A stretch of 64,000 bases of DNA from Oceanidesulfovibrio marinus (GCF_013085545.1 NZ_CP039543.1:3317322-3381321), one strand, 5' to 3'; counted from the stretch's first letter, positions 1-8,641 are shown. Program-made: numbers and translations. The notes: generated by a model not told the origin, from the sequence alone.

Positions 1-188
1 TCCATCCAGATCACGGCGTCAGGCCGGAACCCGCGGGAGTCGAGCAGGGCCCGGAGCCCTTTATAATAGAGGGGGCGCTCCAGAAGGACGTCGGCTGCGC
101 GGTCGCAGCCGCTGATGTCGAGCACGTCGCAGCCCAGGGCGCGGAGGTCGCGCACCAGCCGCCTCCCTTCGATGGTCAGGATGTTCAT
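1..188 (-). CDS. Truncated protein, N-terminus only (possible glycosyltransferase)
   Basis: An open frame starts at an ATG on the minus strand (complement of 186-188) and runs off the left edge, giving about 62 residues. The N-terminus begins MNILTIEGRRLVRDLRALG, a beta-strand followed by a helix of the kind that opens a Rossmann or GT-B fold. CgeB-like glycosyltransferases of Desulfovibrio start in a similar way, but this is only an impression. No active-site motif lies in the visible part and the ribosome binding site is weak. It lies downstream of the radical SAM gene on the same strand, with about 116 bases between them. Confidence 0.45.
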   Translation of the reverse strand, partial: MNILTIEGRRLVRDLRALGCDVLDISGCDRAADVLLERPLYYKGLRALLDSRGFRPDAVIWM

Positions 189-304
189 TGCCGGCAATCT
201 AATATTTCTTCATGCGCAACTCAACGCCGGCTCCGGGGCCGGCGCAACGCACATTCAAAGCGGACCGATATCATTATATATGAGAATGCTGGCGGTCATC
301 GCGG

Positions 305-1381
305 TTAGTCTGGGAGCTTGCCGGCTGGGGCCTCGACCGCAGAGAGGCGGAAGCAGTCCGGCTCCCAGGGTTCGGGATGCGGCGTCGTGGCCCCTGGTAT
401 CAGGCCCAGGGCGGCGTAGGCCGGCACAAGCTCGCCGCGATGGCCCCAGAGCTCGCCCTGGAAGCGGCGGGGATAGTCGAGCCGGACAGGCCCCTGCCAT
501 GCGGCAAGGGCGGGCTCCAGCAGCCGGAAGAGCGCCAGGCTGCGGGCGCGCTGGCCCATGGCCGGGTGGCGTGGACCGGCAAGGAAGGCGTCGTCCAGCG
601 TGGATTCCGGGGCGAGTCCGGCGCGGATGACACGAATGCCGGCGCGCCAGAGCGTGAGGAATGCGTCGGCCAGGGCGTCCACGGTCTGGTCCACGTCCCA
701 GGGCGTGTAGGAGCCGGCGCGCCAGCGCCTGGCCAGGGCTGTGCCCTCCAGAACGAGCAAGGGGTAGAGCCGCGCCACGGACGGCGCCAGAGCCGCGGCG
801 GCGGCCACATCGCGGGCAAAGACGGCCGGGGTCATGCGCGGCAGGCCGGGCAAAAGCTGGATGCCAAGCTCCAGGCCGGATGCGCGGACGGCCTTGCAGC
901 CCTGTACGGCGGCGTCCGCCTTGTAGCCGCGTCCGGAGGCGGCGAGCACGTCGTTGTCGAAGGACTGGATGCCGATCTCCACAAGGTCCATGCCGGAGCG
1001 GGCGAGCAATGCCAGTACCTCGGGGGCCAGGCAGTCCGGCCGGGTGGAGCAACGCACCCGCGAGACAAGACCGGCTTGCCGCAGCTCGGCGGCCACGTCC
1101 AGGTAGGCGAGCATGAGCTCCTGCGGTAGGGCAGTGAAGGTGCCGCCGTAAAAGGCGAGCTCAACGGGTTCGCTGCCTGCGAGCTCCTTGAAGAGAAGGC
1201 TGCGGAGGCTGCCGGGCGCGATCGCACGATTTCCCACACCGGTCTGGACGTCCTGGGCGCAGTAAATACAGCGATAACTACAGCCAATAAAAGGCAAAAA
1301 CACCGGATATACGGGTGGGTGCGCGAGGGGTTTCGGCTCTGGATGACGAATTGTTAAGAAATCTGAAGAAGAAGGGGACAT
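305..1381 (-). CDS. Radical SAM protein, Elp3-like
   Basis: About 358 residues. The cysteine motif CSYRCIYC at residues 34-41 is the CxxxCxxC that binds the [4Fe-4S] cluster of radical SAM enzymes. It is followed by a TIM-barrel-like pattern with FYGGTFTALP (SAM-binding GGT region) and EIGIQSFDNDVL, which is typical of the Elp3/HemN side of the superfamily. No C-terminal acetyltransferase domain is recognisable, so it is not a full Elp3. The substrate cannot be told from sequence. The ATG at 1381 was chosen because homology-like sequence begins shortly after it; an in-frame GTG at 1483 would add 34 residues of unlikely composition. The Shine-Dalgarno sequence is weak at both. Confidence 0.75.
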   Translation of the reverse strand: MSPSSSDFLTIRHPEPKPLAHPPVYPVFLPFIGCSYRCIYCAQDVQTGVGNRAIAPGSLRSLLFKELAGSEPVELAFYGGTFTALPQELMLAYLDVAAELRQAGLVSRVRCSTRPDCLAPEVLALLARSGMDLVEIGIQSFDNDVLAASGRGYKADAAVQGCKAVRASGLELGIQLLPGLPRMTPAVFARDVAAAAALAPSVARLYPLLVLEGTALARRWRAGSYTPWDVDQTVDALADAFLTLWRAGIRVIRAGLAPESTLDDAFLAGPRHPAMGQRARSLALFRLLEPALAAWQGPVRLDYPRRFQGELWGHRGELVPAYAALGLIPGATTPHPEPWEPDCFRLSAVEAPAGKLPD

Positions 1382-1675
1382 GGTGGGTATGTTCTCAGCA
1401 CTCAATGCGGTAAAACAGGCTAAAAGGTAAGAGGGACAGGCTTTTGCAGATTTGGGAGAATACATCGTCCTGGAAATTTTCACAGAAACGCTTGATCTTG
1501 TTAAAAGGTTCAGTTATGTCAACGGGTAACATTGGAAGCATGGCCGGTAGCCCTCCACCGTGTCCGGATGTGTCAAAAATGGTTGAAAACGCGCACTCCG
1601 TCCAGTGTTCCCGGAACGGTTTTCGAGACGGGACGGAGGCACAGAGTTTTTGTTTGTGACGGCCGCTAGGGAGCT
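1382..1675. other. Divergent intergenic region
   Basis: About 300 bases between the minus-strand radical SAM gene and the plus-strand HIT gene. It must hold both promoters, but no convincing -35/-10 pair or operator stands out. A 71-codon plus-strand frame inside it (1444-1659) has no family resemblance and is not called. Confidence 0.5.
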
Positions 1676-1711
1676 ATGATTTTCCTGAAGCAGGCCGGAA
1701 TGAGACACGAC

Positions 1712-2137
1712 ATGAAACGTGATGCCGACTGCATTTTCTGCAAGATAGTGGCAGGCGAGATACCGAGCCAGAAGGTGTTCGAGACCGACACGGTCTTTGC
1801 TTTTCTGGACATCGCACCGGTCAAACCGGGCCACACGCTTGTGATTCCCAAGGAGCACTTCGCCACGTTGCTGGAGATGGACGCGGCCCTGGCCGGCCCG
1901 ATGCACGAGGCCGTCCAGAAGATCGCCGCCGCAGCCATGGAGGCTACGGGCGCCAAGGGCTTCAACTTGCAGGTGAACACGCATAAGGTTGCAGGACAGC
2001 TTGTGCCTCACGTGCATTACCATATCATACCTCGGCATGAGGACGACGGGCTTTCCCTTTGGGCGCAGAGCCCGTATGACAGTGACGCGGCCATGCAGGA
2101 AGTGGCCGACAAAATGCGAGCAACCATCACCAAATAA
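1712..2137 (+). CDS. HIT family (histidine triad) nucleotide hydrolase
   Basis: About 141 residues. The N-terminal CIFCKIVAGEIPS is the classic HIT/Hint start, with a CxxC that may bind zinc. The C-terminal HVHYHIIPR is the histidine-triad motif whose middle histidine attacks the alpha-phosphate of nucleotide substrates. Proteins of this class hydrolyse purine nucleoside phosphoramidates or dinucleoside polyphosphates in the cytoplasm; the exact substrate is not readable. Three in-frame ATGs (1676, 1700, 1712) are possible. The family normally starts close to the CIFC motif, which favours 1712, although GGGAG lies well placed before 1676. The histone-like gene follows 36 bases downstream, probably co-transcribed. 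Confidence 0.88.
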   Translation: MKRDADCIFCKIVAGEIPSQKVFETDTVFAFLDIAPVKPGHTLVIPKEHFATLLEMDAALAGPMHEAVQKIAAAAMEATGAKGFNLQVNTHKVAGQLVPHVHYHIIPRHEDDGLSLWAQSPYDSDAAMQEVADKMRATITK

Positions 2138-2173
2138 CGGCCTTCTGTGGATTTCGTGTATCGGAGGTAATCC

Positions 2174-2467
2174 ATGAGCAGCAAGACACTGACCAAAGCC
2201 GACATCGTCGACGCCATCTACGAAAAGACACAGCGCAACCGCGCCGAAGTGAAGGCCATCGTGGAATCCCTGCTTGGCATCATGAAGCAGGCCATCAAAA
2301 AAGACCATGCGCTGCTGATTTCTGGCTTCGGCAAGTTCGAGGCGTACGACAAAAAGGCGCGCAAGGGACGCAACCCCCAGACGGACGAGACCATAACTCT
2401 GCCGCCGCGCAAGGTGGTGGTCTTCCGCCTTTCCAGAAAGTTCCGTTCGGAGCTCAACAACCAGTAG
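2174..2467 (+). CDS. HU/IHF family histone-like DNA-binding protein
   Basis: 97 residues, the normal size of the family. The sequence TKADIVDAIYEKT opens the helical dimerisation body, GFGKFEAYDKKARKGRNPQT is the strand region leading into the DNA-binding arm, and RNPQT is the conserved arm tip of HU/IHF. The C-terminus VVVFRLSRKFRSELN resembles IHF-alpha. It acts as a dimer that bends DNA and compacts the nucleoid. An IHF-like role would also suit the two sigma-54 promoters in this window, since activator looping often needs a bending protein. A strong CGGAGG lies just before the ATG. HU and IHF cannot be separated firmly by eye. Confidence 0.92.
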   Translation: MSSKTLTKADIVDAIYEKTQRNRAEVKAIVESLLGIMKQAIKKDHALLISGFGKFEAYDKKARKGRNPQTDETITLPPRKVVVFRLSRKFRSELNNQ

Positions 2468-2572
2468 GAGACGCTGTCCGCTGTGCGACGCCACTGTAGA
2501 GGTATGACGCACAGCGCTGGCGCGCCCTTTACCGGTCGCGTCTGAGGACACGTATTTTTTGGGTGCAGGAGA

Positions 2573-2622
2573 CGGCTTCCCGGAACCGCCATCGGTGCGG
2601 CGCCGGGAGGCCGTTTGTCGTG
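2573..2622 (+). terminator. Candidate intrinsic terminator after the histone-like gene
   Basis: The arms CGGCTTCCCGG (2573-2583) and CCGGGAGGCCG (2603-2613) pair with one G-U, leaving a roughly 19-base loop, and are followed by a T-rich stretch. It sits about 105 bases after the histone-like gene and would also stop read-through towards the convergent rlpA. Confidence 0.4.
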
Positions 2623-2738
2623 TTTCTGTCGGTTGAGAGCCGGGCCAGGCCGTACGCTGGCCGAGTCTATCCCCGCGCCATCTCTTTGCCGCTAGACAGA
2701 AAGCCCGGCGCAGGACGCCGCGGCGTATCTTCCATACA

Positions 2739-3494
2739 TCACTCCGCTATGACGAAGCACTGCGGGTAGCTGGACTCGAGCATGTCGCTCTGGCGTTCCG
2801 CGGCATGCAGGCTGGAGAACGTGCCCGCCTGTACGCGCCAGAAGGACATGCCGCCCACCACGGCGTACTGGATGCGGCTGCCAGGGTAGCGGCTGCGGAT
2901 CTGCGCGAGCAGCCTGTTGGCGTTCTGCTGCACGGTGAACGAGCCGATCTGCACGTAGAACCGGCCCTGCAGGTCGCCGTCCTTGAGCTGCGGCAGGCTG
3001 GAAAGCGAGGAGACGCGCACCCGCGTCGTACCCTTTTCCAACATGCCCAGCCGGCGGGCCGCCTCCCGGGAGAGGTCGATGATCCTGGCGCGGACAAAGG
3101 GGCCGCGATCGTTGATCCGCACGTCCACGGAACGCCCGGAGCTGAGGTCGCGTACGCGCACCACGGTGCCCATGGGCAGAATCTTATGCGCCGCGGTCAT
3201 GTCGTTCATGTTGTAGATCTCGCCGCAGGAGGTCTTGCGGCCGTGGAACGGGTGGCCGTACCAGGAGGCAAGGCCTTCTTCCGTAAAGCCGTCGGCCGAG
3301 GCGATGGGGTGGTAGGTCGTGCCCTTGATCGTGTAGGGCCGCTGCGTAGCCTTGCTGTACGTGCCGGGCTTCTGGCTGGGCGGCGTGGAGCGGACGCTGG
3401 AGGAGCCGCAGGCCGAGGCGAGCAGAGCCAGGGCGAGCAGCGCGAGGAGAAGGGCGGGAATCCGAAGGGTTCCGGGGACAGGGCGCATGGTCAT
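2739..3494 (-). CDS. rlpA: RlpA-like septal ring lipoprotein (RlpA + SPOR)
   Basis: About 251 residues. The N-terminus is a lipoprotein signal: hydrophobic LLLALLALALLASAC with the cysteine as the lipid site. The middle holds the RlpA double-psi beta-barrel (GLASWYGHPFHGRKTSCGE, then VVRVRDL and VRINDRGPF), which in characterised members is a lytic transglycosylase acting on denuded peptidoglycan. The C-terminal region (GRFYVQIGSFTVQQNANRL onward) is a SPOR domain, which targets denuded glycan at the septum. The start ATG overlaps the upstream stop as TGATG, implying translational coupling with the Re-citrate-synthase-like gene, although no functional link is evident. Confidence 0.88.
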   Translation of the reverse strand: MTMRPVPGTLRIPALLLALLALALLASACGSSSVRSTPPSQKPGTYSKATQRPYTIKGTTYHPIASADGFTEEGLASWYGHPFHGRKTSCGEIYNMNDMTAAHKILPMGTVVRVRDLSSGRSVDVRINDRGPFVRARIIDLSREAARRLGMLEKGTTRVRVSSLSSLPQLKDGDLQGRFYVQIGSFTVQQNANRLLAQIRSRYPGSRIQYAVVGGMSFWRVQAGTFSSLHAAERQSDMLESSYPQCFVIAE

Positions 3495-4843
3495 CAGTCT
3501 CCGTTGAGGCCAGGGGTTTCCGGGGGCGAAAAGAGCTCCGGCATGCTGGCGCGCGCAATGTGCACGAGCTCGTCGTCTGTCAGGCGGCCGCGGCCGCCGT
3601 CGCCGTAAGCTTCCACAATGGCGCGTTGCATGGCGGCTACGCCGGGGTGGGACTTGTCCACCATGGCCGCGCCTTCCAGGCCGAAGCGGTCGTTGAGCCA
3701 CATGGCCACGCCGGCAAGGCCGGAGCGGTCGGTCAGAGCCACGCGGGCCGGGCGGTTCAGCAGTGCGCCGGCGTCCCAGGCGGCGTAGGTTTCAGGGTTG
3801 CGGGCGATGCCGTGAGCGTGGATGCCGGCGGCCGTGGTGGAGACCTCGCTGCCGGCCAGGGGGTAGTTGGGCGGTACGGAGAGGCCGAGCTGCTGCTCGA
3901 ACACGCGCGCGATCTCCGGCACGGCGGTCAAATCGCAGTCCGCATCCTGGCCGGTGAGGGAGACGTGCTCCAGGCAGAGCGCTTCCACCGGGGCGTTGCC
4001 CGTGCGTTCGCCGAAACCGAGCAGCGTGCCGCTGGCGCCGGCCGCGCCGTACAGCCATGCCGTCACCGTGTTTACCAGGGCCTTGTGCAGATCGTTGTGG
4101 CCGTGGAACTCCAGGTTTTCGCCGGGGATGCCGGCCTCCTCGATAAAGGTGCGCACCAGCCGGGGGATGGAACGCGGCAGCGCGGCGCCGGGATAGGGCA
4201 CGCCCAGGCCCAGGGTATCGCACAGCCGCACCGTCAGGGGGCGGTTTTCCTGCGCGGCCAGGGCGGCCAGATCGCGCGCCAGCTCCACGCAGTAGGGGAT
4301 GTCGGCGCGGGTGATGTCCTCGAAATGCATGCGCGGCGAGACGCCGGCGGTCAGGGCGGCCTCGGCCATGGCCAGCGCCTGCTTCTTGTAGCGGTCCCGG
4401 TCCGAGCCCAGCTTGAGATGGATGTGGTAGTCCGACACCGAGAGCAGCATGCACGCCTCGGTAAAGCCCATGTCCGTGACCAGGCGGAGGTCCGGCTCGG
4501 CGGCGCGTATCCAGGGCACGATGCGCGGGTGCTCGTAGCCGCGCTCCAGGCACTTCTCCACGGCTCGGCGGTCGCGCTCCGTGTACAGGAAAAACTCGCT
4601 GGTGCGGATCAGGCCGGAGACGCCGCCCAACTGGTGGAGCAGGTCGAACAGGGTGACCACGGCCTCCACGCGATACGGCGGCGCGGCCTGCTGGCCGTCG
4701 CGGAAGGTGGAGTCCGCAATATACGGACGGGCGGCAGGCGCCGGGAGTTCCGGCGCGCCCTCGAACGGTATGCGCGCCACGGCGCCGTATGGAAAGATGC
4801 TGCGGAAGAGCGCCGGCTCCTCCGGACTCCCGGAACGGCTCAT
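3494..4843 (-). CDS. Re-citrate synthase-like protein (isopropylmalate/homocitrate synthase family)
   Basis: 449 residues. The DRE-TIM barrel metallolyase signature is present: DSTFRDGQQ (44-52), SVSDYHI (135-141), HFEDITRAD (173-181), YPGAALPRS and HGHND (247-251), then GFGERTGNAP. These segments match what I recall of Clostridium kluyveri Re-citrate synthase better than LeuA or NifV. A homologue at the same place, next to HU and RlpA, is known in Desulfovibrio vulgaris. The expected reaction is oxaloacetate plus acetyl-CoA to citrate with Re-face stereochemistry, replacing ordinary citrate synthase in anaerobes. A homocitrate synthase role is the main alternative and matters because the nif cluster has no nifV. 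It overlaps its upstream neighbour by 4 bases. Confidence 0.8.
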   Translation of the reverse strand: MSRSGSPEEPALFRSIFPYGAVARIPFEGAPELPAPAARPYIADSTFRDGQQAAPPYRVEAVVTLFDLLHQLGGVSGLIRTSEFFLYTERDRRAVEKCLERGYEHPRIVPWIRAAEPDLRLVTDMGFTEACMLLSVSDYHIHLKLGSDRDRYKKQALAMAEAALTAGVSPRMHFEDITRADIPYCVELARDLAALAAQENRPLTVRLCDTLGLGVPYPGAALPRSIPRLVRTFIEEAGIPGENLEFHGHNDLHKALVNTVTAWLYGAAGASGTLLGFGERTGNAPVEALCLEHVSLTGQDADCDLTAVPEIARVFEQQLGLSVPPNYPLAGSEVSTTAAGIHAHGIARNPETYAAWDAGALLNRPARVALTDRSGLAGVAMWLNDRFGLEGAAMVDKSHPGVAAMQRAIVEAYGDGGRGRLTDDELVHIARASMPELFSPPETPGLNGD

Positions 4844-5625
4844 CCGGCGGCCTTCCTCCTTTGCCCGGAGAGCTTCATGCCCTTTGCAAGCAGGGCCCGC
4901 TCCGCGGCAAGATCGGGGTGGTCCGGCCGCATGGATTCGAGCATGTCCAGCGCGGCGTTGGCGTGATCGACCCAGCCGCCTTCGCGCAGGCTCCGCGCGG
5001 CGAGCAGGGGCATGTTCTCCGGGGGAGCGCCGTAGATGCCTTCCACCAGGGGATCGTACTTGTTGCGGAACACCTCGCGCACGATGGCCTGCTGATCGAA
5101 CAGGTAGCGCGCCAGGAGCTGGCTCTCGGCGTACTGGTTGTAGCAGATGGGGAAGAGGTCGAGGCAGGCGTCCATGATGTAGCGGATGCGGCGAATCTCG
5201 CGGTCGATGGACTCGCGGGTCTGGCCCAGGACCACGGTAAGCCGCTCCATGAGCTCGCGTTCCGCCTCATCCAGGGGGGAGGCGGCGATGTCGCTGAACC
5301 ATGGCGCGTAGTTCTCAAGCTGGTGGGCGTCTTCCTTGAGCTTCACGGCTTCGTGGAAGATGTAGCCCAGGCCCCAGTCCAGGAACCGGCCCAGCAGCCC
5401 TTCTTCGCCGTGGCGGAACAAAAGATGCGCCGTGTCCTTGAGACGCCAGAGCAGCCCCTTGTTCATCTCCTGGCCGATGAGGTCGCGCAGGGAGGGAAAG
5501 CCGATGCGGCCTTCCTGCTCATACGAGGTGAAGCACGCCTCCAGCTCTTTGCTGGATATGCAGAAGTCCCGCAACACGTCGCGGGCGAATTCGAGCCGTT
5601 TGGCCTTGATCCACACCTTAGACAT
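4840..5625 (-). CDS. Conserved hypothetical protein (alpha-helical)
   Basis: 261 residues, not recognised as a named family. It has no signal peptide or membrane segment and is rich in charged helix-forming sequence. The C-terminal third (NMPLLAARSLREGGWVDHANAALDMLESMRPDHPDLAAERALLAKGMKL by position, about 200-255) reads like one or two TPR-type helix pairs. Its stop overlaps the start of the Re-citrate-synthase-like gene by ATGA, so the two are translationally coupled, and it is the first gene of a three-gene operon ending in rlpA. Coupling suggests it may assist or regulate the synthase, but that is inference only. Confidence 0.75.
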   Translation of the reverse strand: MSKVWIKAKRLEFARDVLRDFCISSKELEACFTSYEQEGRIGFPSLRDLIGQEMNKGLLWRLKDTAHLLFRHGEEGLLGRFLDWGLGYIFHEAVKLKEDAHQLENYAPWFSDIAASPLDEAERELMERLTVVLGQTRESIDREIRRIRYIMDACLDLFPICYNQYAESQLLARYLFDQQAIVREVFRNKYDPLVEGIYGAPPENMPLLAARSLREGGWVDHANAALDMLESMRPDHPDLAAERALLAKGMKLSGQRRKAAG

Positions 5626-5822
5626 AATGTTCCTTCATGCAATGCACTCGACAGCTCCGCATGTACCATGGCCACGCAGGGACGACAACACGCAACGCGC
5701 GCCAGGGCTGTGCCAATGGACGGCCCACCCATTTGATGGACGGATGTTCGCCTCGTTGCGGCGTGCCCGCCCGAATCGACACGGCGCGACCGGCCATGCC
5801 GCCTTGGCGGCCGGCCGCAGCG

Positions 5823-8267
5823 CTACATGGCCCGGCGTCTGCCTCCGGGCAGGGTCTGCTTGGCGAGCCGCGCCAGCTCTGCCAGGCGGGCGTCCACCCG
5901 GGCGTAGAGCGACCCGGCCGTAAAACCGCCGCGCTTGAGGGGGTTGCCGGTGGGCATGCCGGTGAGCAGCTCCAGGGCCTGTTCGATGGTGGAGACGGGC
6001 CAGATGTGGAAAAGGCCCTGCTCCACGGCTTCCACCACGTTGTCGTCGAGCATCAGGTGGTCGCGGTTGTCCACCGGGATGAGCACGCCCTGCCTGCCGT
6101 TCAGGCCGCGGCGCTGGCAGACCTGGAAAAAGCCCTGGATCTTGCGGGTTACGCCGCCCACGGCCAGGATGGCTCCGGACTGGCTGACCGCGCCGGTGAA
6201 GGCGTAGCAGCGCTTGATCGGCACCTCGGCAAGGGCGGAGAGCAAGGCGGCGAGCTCTGCGGCCGAGGCCGAGTCGCCCTCCACGCGGGCGTAGGACTGC
6301 TCGAAGCAAAGGCTGCCTGAGAAGACCAGGGGCTTGTTCTGCGCAAAACAGCCCATGAGGTAGCTTTTCAGGATCATCATCGCCTTGGTGTGGATGGGGC
6401 CGCCCAGGTCGGCCTCGCGCTCCAGGTCCACCACGCCCTCGTCGCCCACGCCCACGGTGCAGGCGATCTGGTGCGGCAGACCGAACTCGTAGTCCCCGAA
6501 CCAGGTGACGGAAAGACCGTTGACCCGGCCCACGGCCGAGCCGTGAGTGCCCACCTTGATGAGCTCGCGGTCGTACTCCTCCAGGAACTCTTCTTCATAG
6601 AGGTTGGCGCGGTACTCCTTGGCGCGGCGTGCCCGGGCCAGGCTTTCCACATCCACCACGGACTTGCGGGCGGAACGGGCCATGGCGTCGGCCTCCAGCA
6701 TGATCTCGCGCACCAGCGGCGTCTTCAGGGAAAGCTTGCGCTGGTCCTCGGCCAGGGTGGAGGCGTAGTCCACCACGCCGGCCAGGGCGGCGCGGTCGAA
6801 GGGCATGAGCTTGGCCTCGTCGATGACGCGGGCCAGGGCTTTGACAAAGCTCTTGATGGCCGGAGCCTTGCGCCAGACGTGCTCCTGCAGGTGGGCCTTG
6901 ATCTTGAACAGCTTGGGAAAGCGGTCGTCGTAGGCCAGAAGCGTCTCGTATGCGTCGTGGTCGCCGATGAGCACCACCTTGCAGTTCACGGGCATGGGCT
7001 CGGGCTCCAGGGTCTTGGTCTTGACCTGGTCCTGCCCCTCGTCAACCTCCTCGATGCGCGCCAAGCCGGAGCGCAGCGAGCGCAAGAGCCCTTCCCAGGC
7101 GCTCTGGTACTGCATCACGTCGGTTATGTGGATGATGAGGTAGCCGCCGTTGGCGCGGTGCAGGGCGCCGGCCTTGATCAACGTGAAGTCCGTGACCAGG
7201 GTGCCCATCTCGGACTCGCGCTCGATGGAGCCCAGCAGGTTGCGGGCCGTGGGATGGTCCTCCACCACCACGGGCGCGCCTTCGGCGCCGGCGTTGTCCA
7301 CAAAGAGATGGACCTCGTAGCGGCTGAAGTGGTCCTCGTTGGACTGCTCGCCGCCGCCGAGGAGGCCGGCCAGGCTGGTGGGCTCGCTCACGCCGTCGCG
7401 CGGGGCAAGCTGCTCCAGGTTCTTGATCAGATCTTTGCGCATGGCCTCGAAGTGTTCGGCCAGACCGCTTTCCGGGCAGCGCTTGGCCCATTTTTTCGTC
7501 AGGGGATCAAGATGGATGGCCAGGACGGACTCCACGAACTCGCGGTCCAGCGCGTCCTCCTGCTCCTTGAAGTCCTGGTCCTCCTTGCTCACGCGGCGCA
7601 AAACATCGTTGACGGCGTGGAGCAGGGTGTCGCCCTGGGCCTTCAGCTTGCTGCGCAGCGAGGGCTCCAGCCGCTCGTAGTCCTCCTCGGTGAGCACCTT
7701 GCCCTCCACAAGAGGGTAGATGGTCACGCCGCCCTCGTCGTCCATGTCGAGGTTGAAGCCCTTCTTGGTGGCCTGGCTCTCCATCTCGGACATGAGCTTG
7801 TCGCGCGTCTTCTGATACGCCTCCAGGATCTCCCGGCGGCGGTGCAGATACGAATCGCGCTCGAAGGAGGCGGGCACCTCCTGGCGCACGCGGTCCACGG
7901 CGTCGGCCAGCTCTTCCTTGAACACGCGCCCCTGTCCGGCGGGCAGCGTGACCACGATGGGCTTGTCCGGGTCGTCGAAGTTATAGAGGTAGACAGCGTC
8001 CGGCGGCGGCGGGGCCTTTTTGGCCACCGGGTCGAGGTAGTTCCGGATGAGGTACGTCCGGCCCATGTTCTCCTCGCCGCACAGGAAGATGTGATAGCCG
8101 GGGTCGTCTATGGAGAGGCCCAGCTCCAGGGCCTCGAGAACACGTGGCTGCGGCGGATGGTCAGCCACGGCCGCGCGGCGGATGTCGTCGCTCGTTTCAA
8201 AGGGTATGGATTTGGGGTCAAGCCGGGCGCGCAGTCGGCTGGCCGGCAAAGGCTTTACCTTGGGCAT
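5823..8267 (-). CDS. Lon-like protease (LonC/LonH-type AAA-S16 protein)
   Basis: About 814 residues. The C-terminal S16 protease domain carries the Ser-Lys dyad: the serine in GDSAS near residue 666 and the lysine in GGVTRKIQGFF near residue 706. The N-terminal part is an AAA-like module with a coiled-coil insertion, but the P-loop near residue 62 reads GEENMGRT, with arginine in place of the usual lysine, and the Walker B strand (YLIIHITD) is irregular. This places it in the Lon-related group with weak or absent ATPase rather than classical LonA. The ATG at 8267 is preceded by GAGGAG; an in-frame start 10 codons upstream has no such site. It is monocistronic and divergent from the atp operon. 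Confidence 0.85.
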   Translation of the reverse strand: MPKVKPLPASRLRARLDPKSIPFETSDDIRRAAVADHPPQPRVLEALELGLSIDDPGYHIFLCGEENMGRTYLIRNYLDPVAKKAPPPPDAVYLYNFDDPDKPIVVTLPAGQGRVFKEELADAVDRVRQEVPASFERDSYLHRRREILEAYQKTRDKLMSEMESQATKKGFNLDMDDEGGVTIYPLVEGKVLTEEDYERLEPSLRSKLKAQGDTLLHAVNDVLRRVSKEDQDFKEQEDALDREFVESVLAIHLDPLTKKWAKRCPESGLAEHFEAMRKDLIKNLEQLAPRDGVSEPTSLAGLLGGGEQSNEDHFSRYEVHLFVDNAGAEGAPVVVEDHPTARNLLGSIERESEMGTLVTDFTLIKAGALHRANGGYLIIHITDVMQYQSAWEGLLRSLRSGLARIEEVDEGQDQVKTKTLEPEPMPVNCKVVLIGDHDAYETLLAYDDRFPKLFKIKAHLQEHVWRKAPAIKSFVKALARVIDEAKLMPFDRAALAGVVDYASTLAEDQRKLSLKTPLVREIMLEADAMARSARKSVVDVESLARARRAKEYRANLYEEEFLEEYDRELIKVGTHGSAVGRVNGLSVTWFGDYEFGLPHQIACTVGVGDEGVVDLEREADLGGPIHTKAMMILKSYLMGCFAQNKPLVFSGSLCFEQSYARVEGDSASAAELAALLSALAEVPIKRCYAFTGAVSQSGAILAVGGVTRKIQGFFQVCQRRGLNGRQGVLIPVDNRDHLMLDDNVVEAVEQGLFHIWPVSTIEQALELLTGMPTGNPLKRGGFTAGSLYARVDARLAELARLAKQTLPGGRRRAM

Positions 8268-8586
8268 GTATCTCCTCACGTTCGGTGTCTGCTGCACGCG
8301 GCGCGCAGCGTGTGCACGAATGTAGTGACGACGGCGCTGGTTGTCGATGGCTCAGCGGGCATGTCCGCACATTTCTTTTTGCAGTCTGCGCCGGCCAATG
8401 GCATATTCGCGCAGCCGCGGCAGGGAAGGTCGTGGAAAACGCCGCCGTACAGCATGTACGTGCAATGCGCGCCAGGCGGTAAATTCCGCGAAGGGCAGCG
8501 GCGACGGCATTCCGGAAATCTCGTTATGGCCCGGATGACGTTGGCTGACGCAGTGTTACCAAATTCGTTTCAAGGGTCAATTCGCG

Positions 8587-8615
8587 TTGACTGGCGCTAT
8601 GGGCTGTGGTAGAGG
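8587..8615 (+). promoter_or_regulatory. Candidate sigma-70 promoter of the atp operon
   Basis: A -35 box TTGACT (8587-8592) is separated by 17 bases from a weak -10 box TAGAGG (8610-8615). The predicted start is near 8622. The -35 is good and the -10 is poor, which would fit a regulated promoter. Confidence 0.35.
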
Positions 8616-8623
8616 CAAGCGAC

Positions 8624-8641
8624 TTGTGAACAATTGCACGA
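8624..8641 (+). promoter_or_regulatory. Candidate Rex operator upstream of atpZ
   Basis: TTGTGAACAATTGCACGA fits the Rex palindrome TTGTGAA-N4-TTCACAA with a perfect left arm and 5 of 7 matches in the right arm. It lies immediately after the predicted transcription start of the atp operon, where a repressor would block initiation. The rex gene itself ends this locus. Confidence 0.45.

Noticed and set aside
1444-1659. 71-codon plus-strand frame between the radical SAM and HIT genes
   Set aside because: No recognisable sequence, no ribosome binding site and a location in a divergent promoter region.
6390-8612. 740-codon open frame on the plus strand
   Set aside because: Antisense to the Lon-like protease gene; its sequence is low-complexity Val/His/Gly-rich with no domain.
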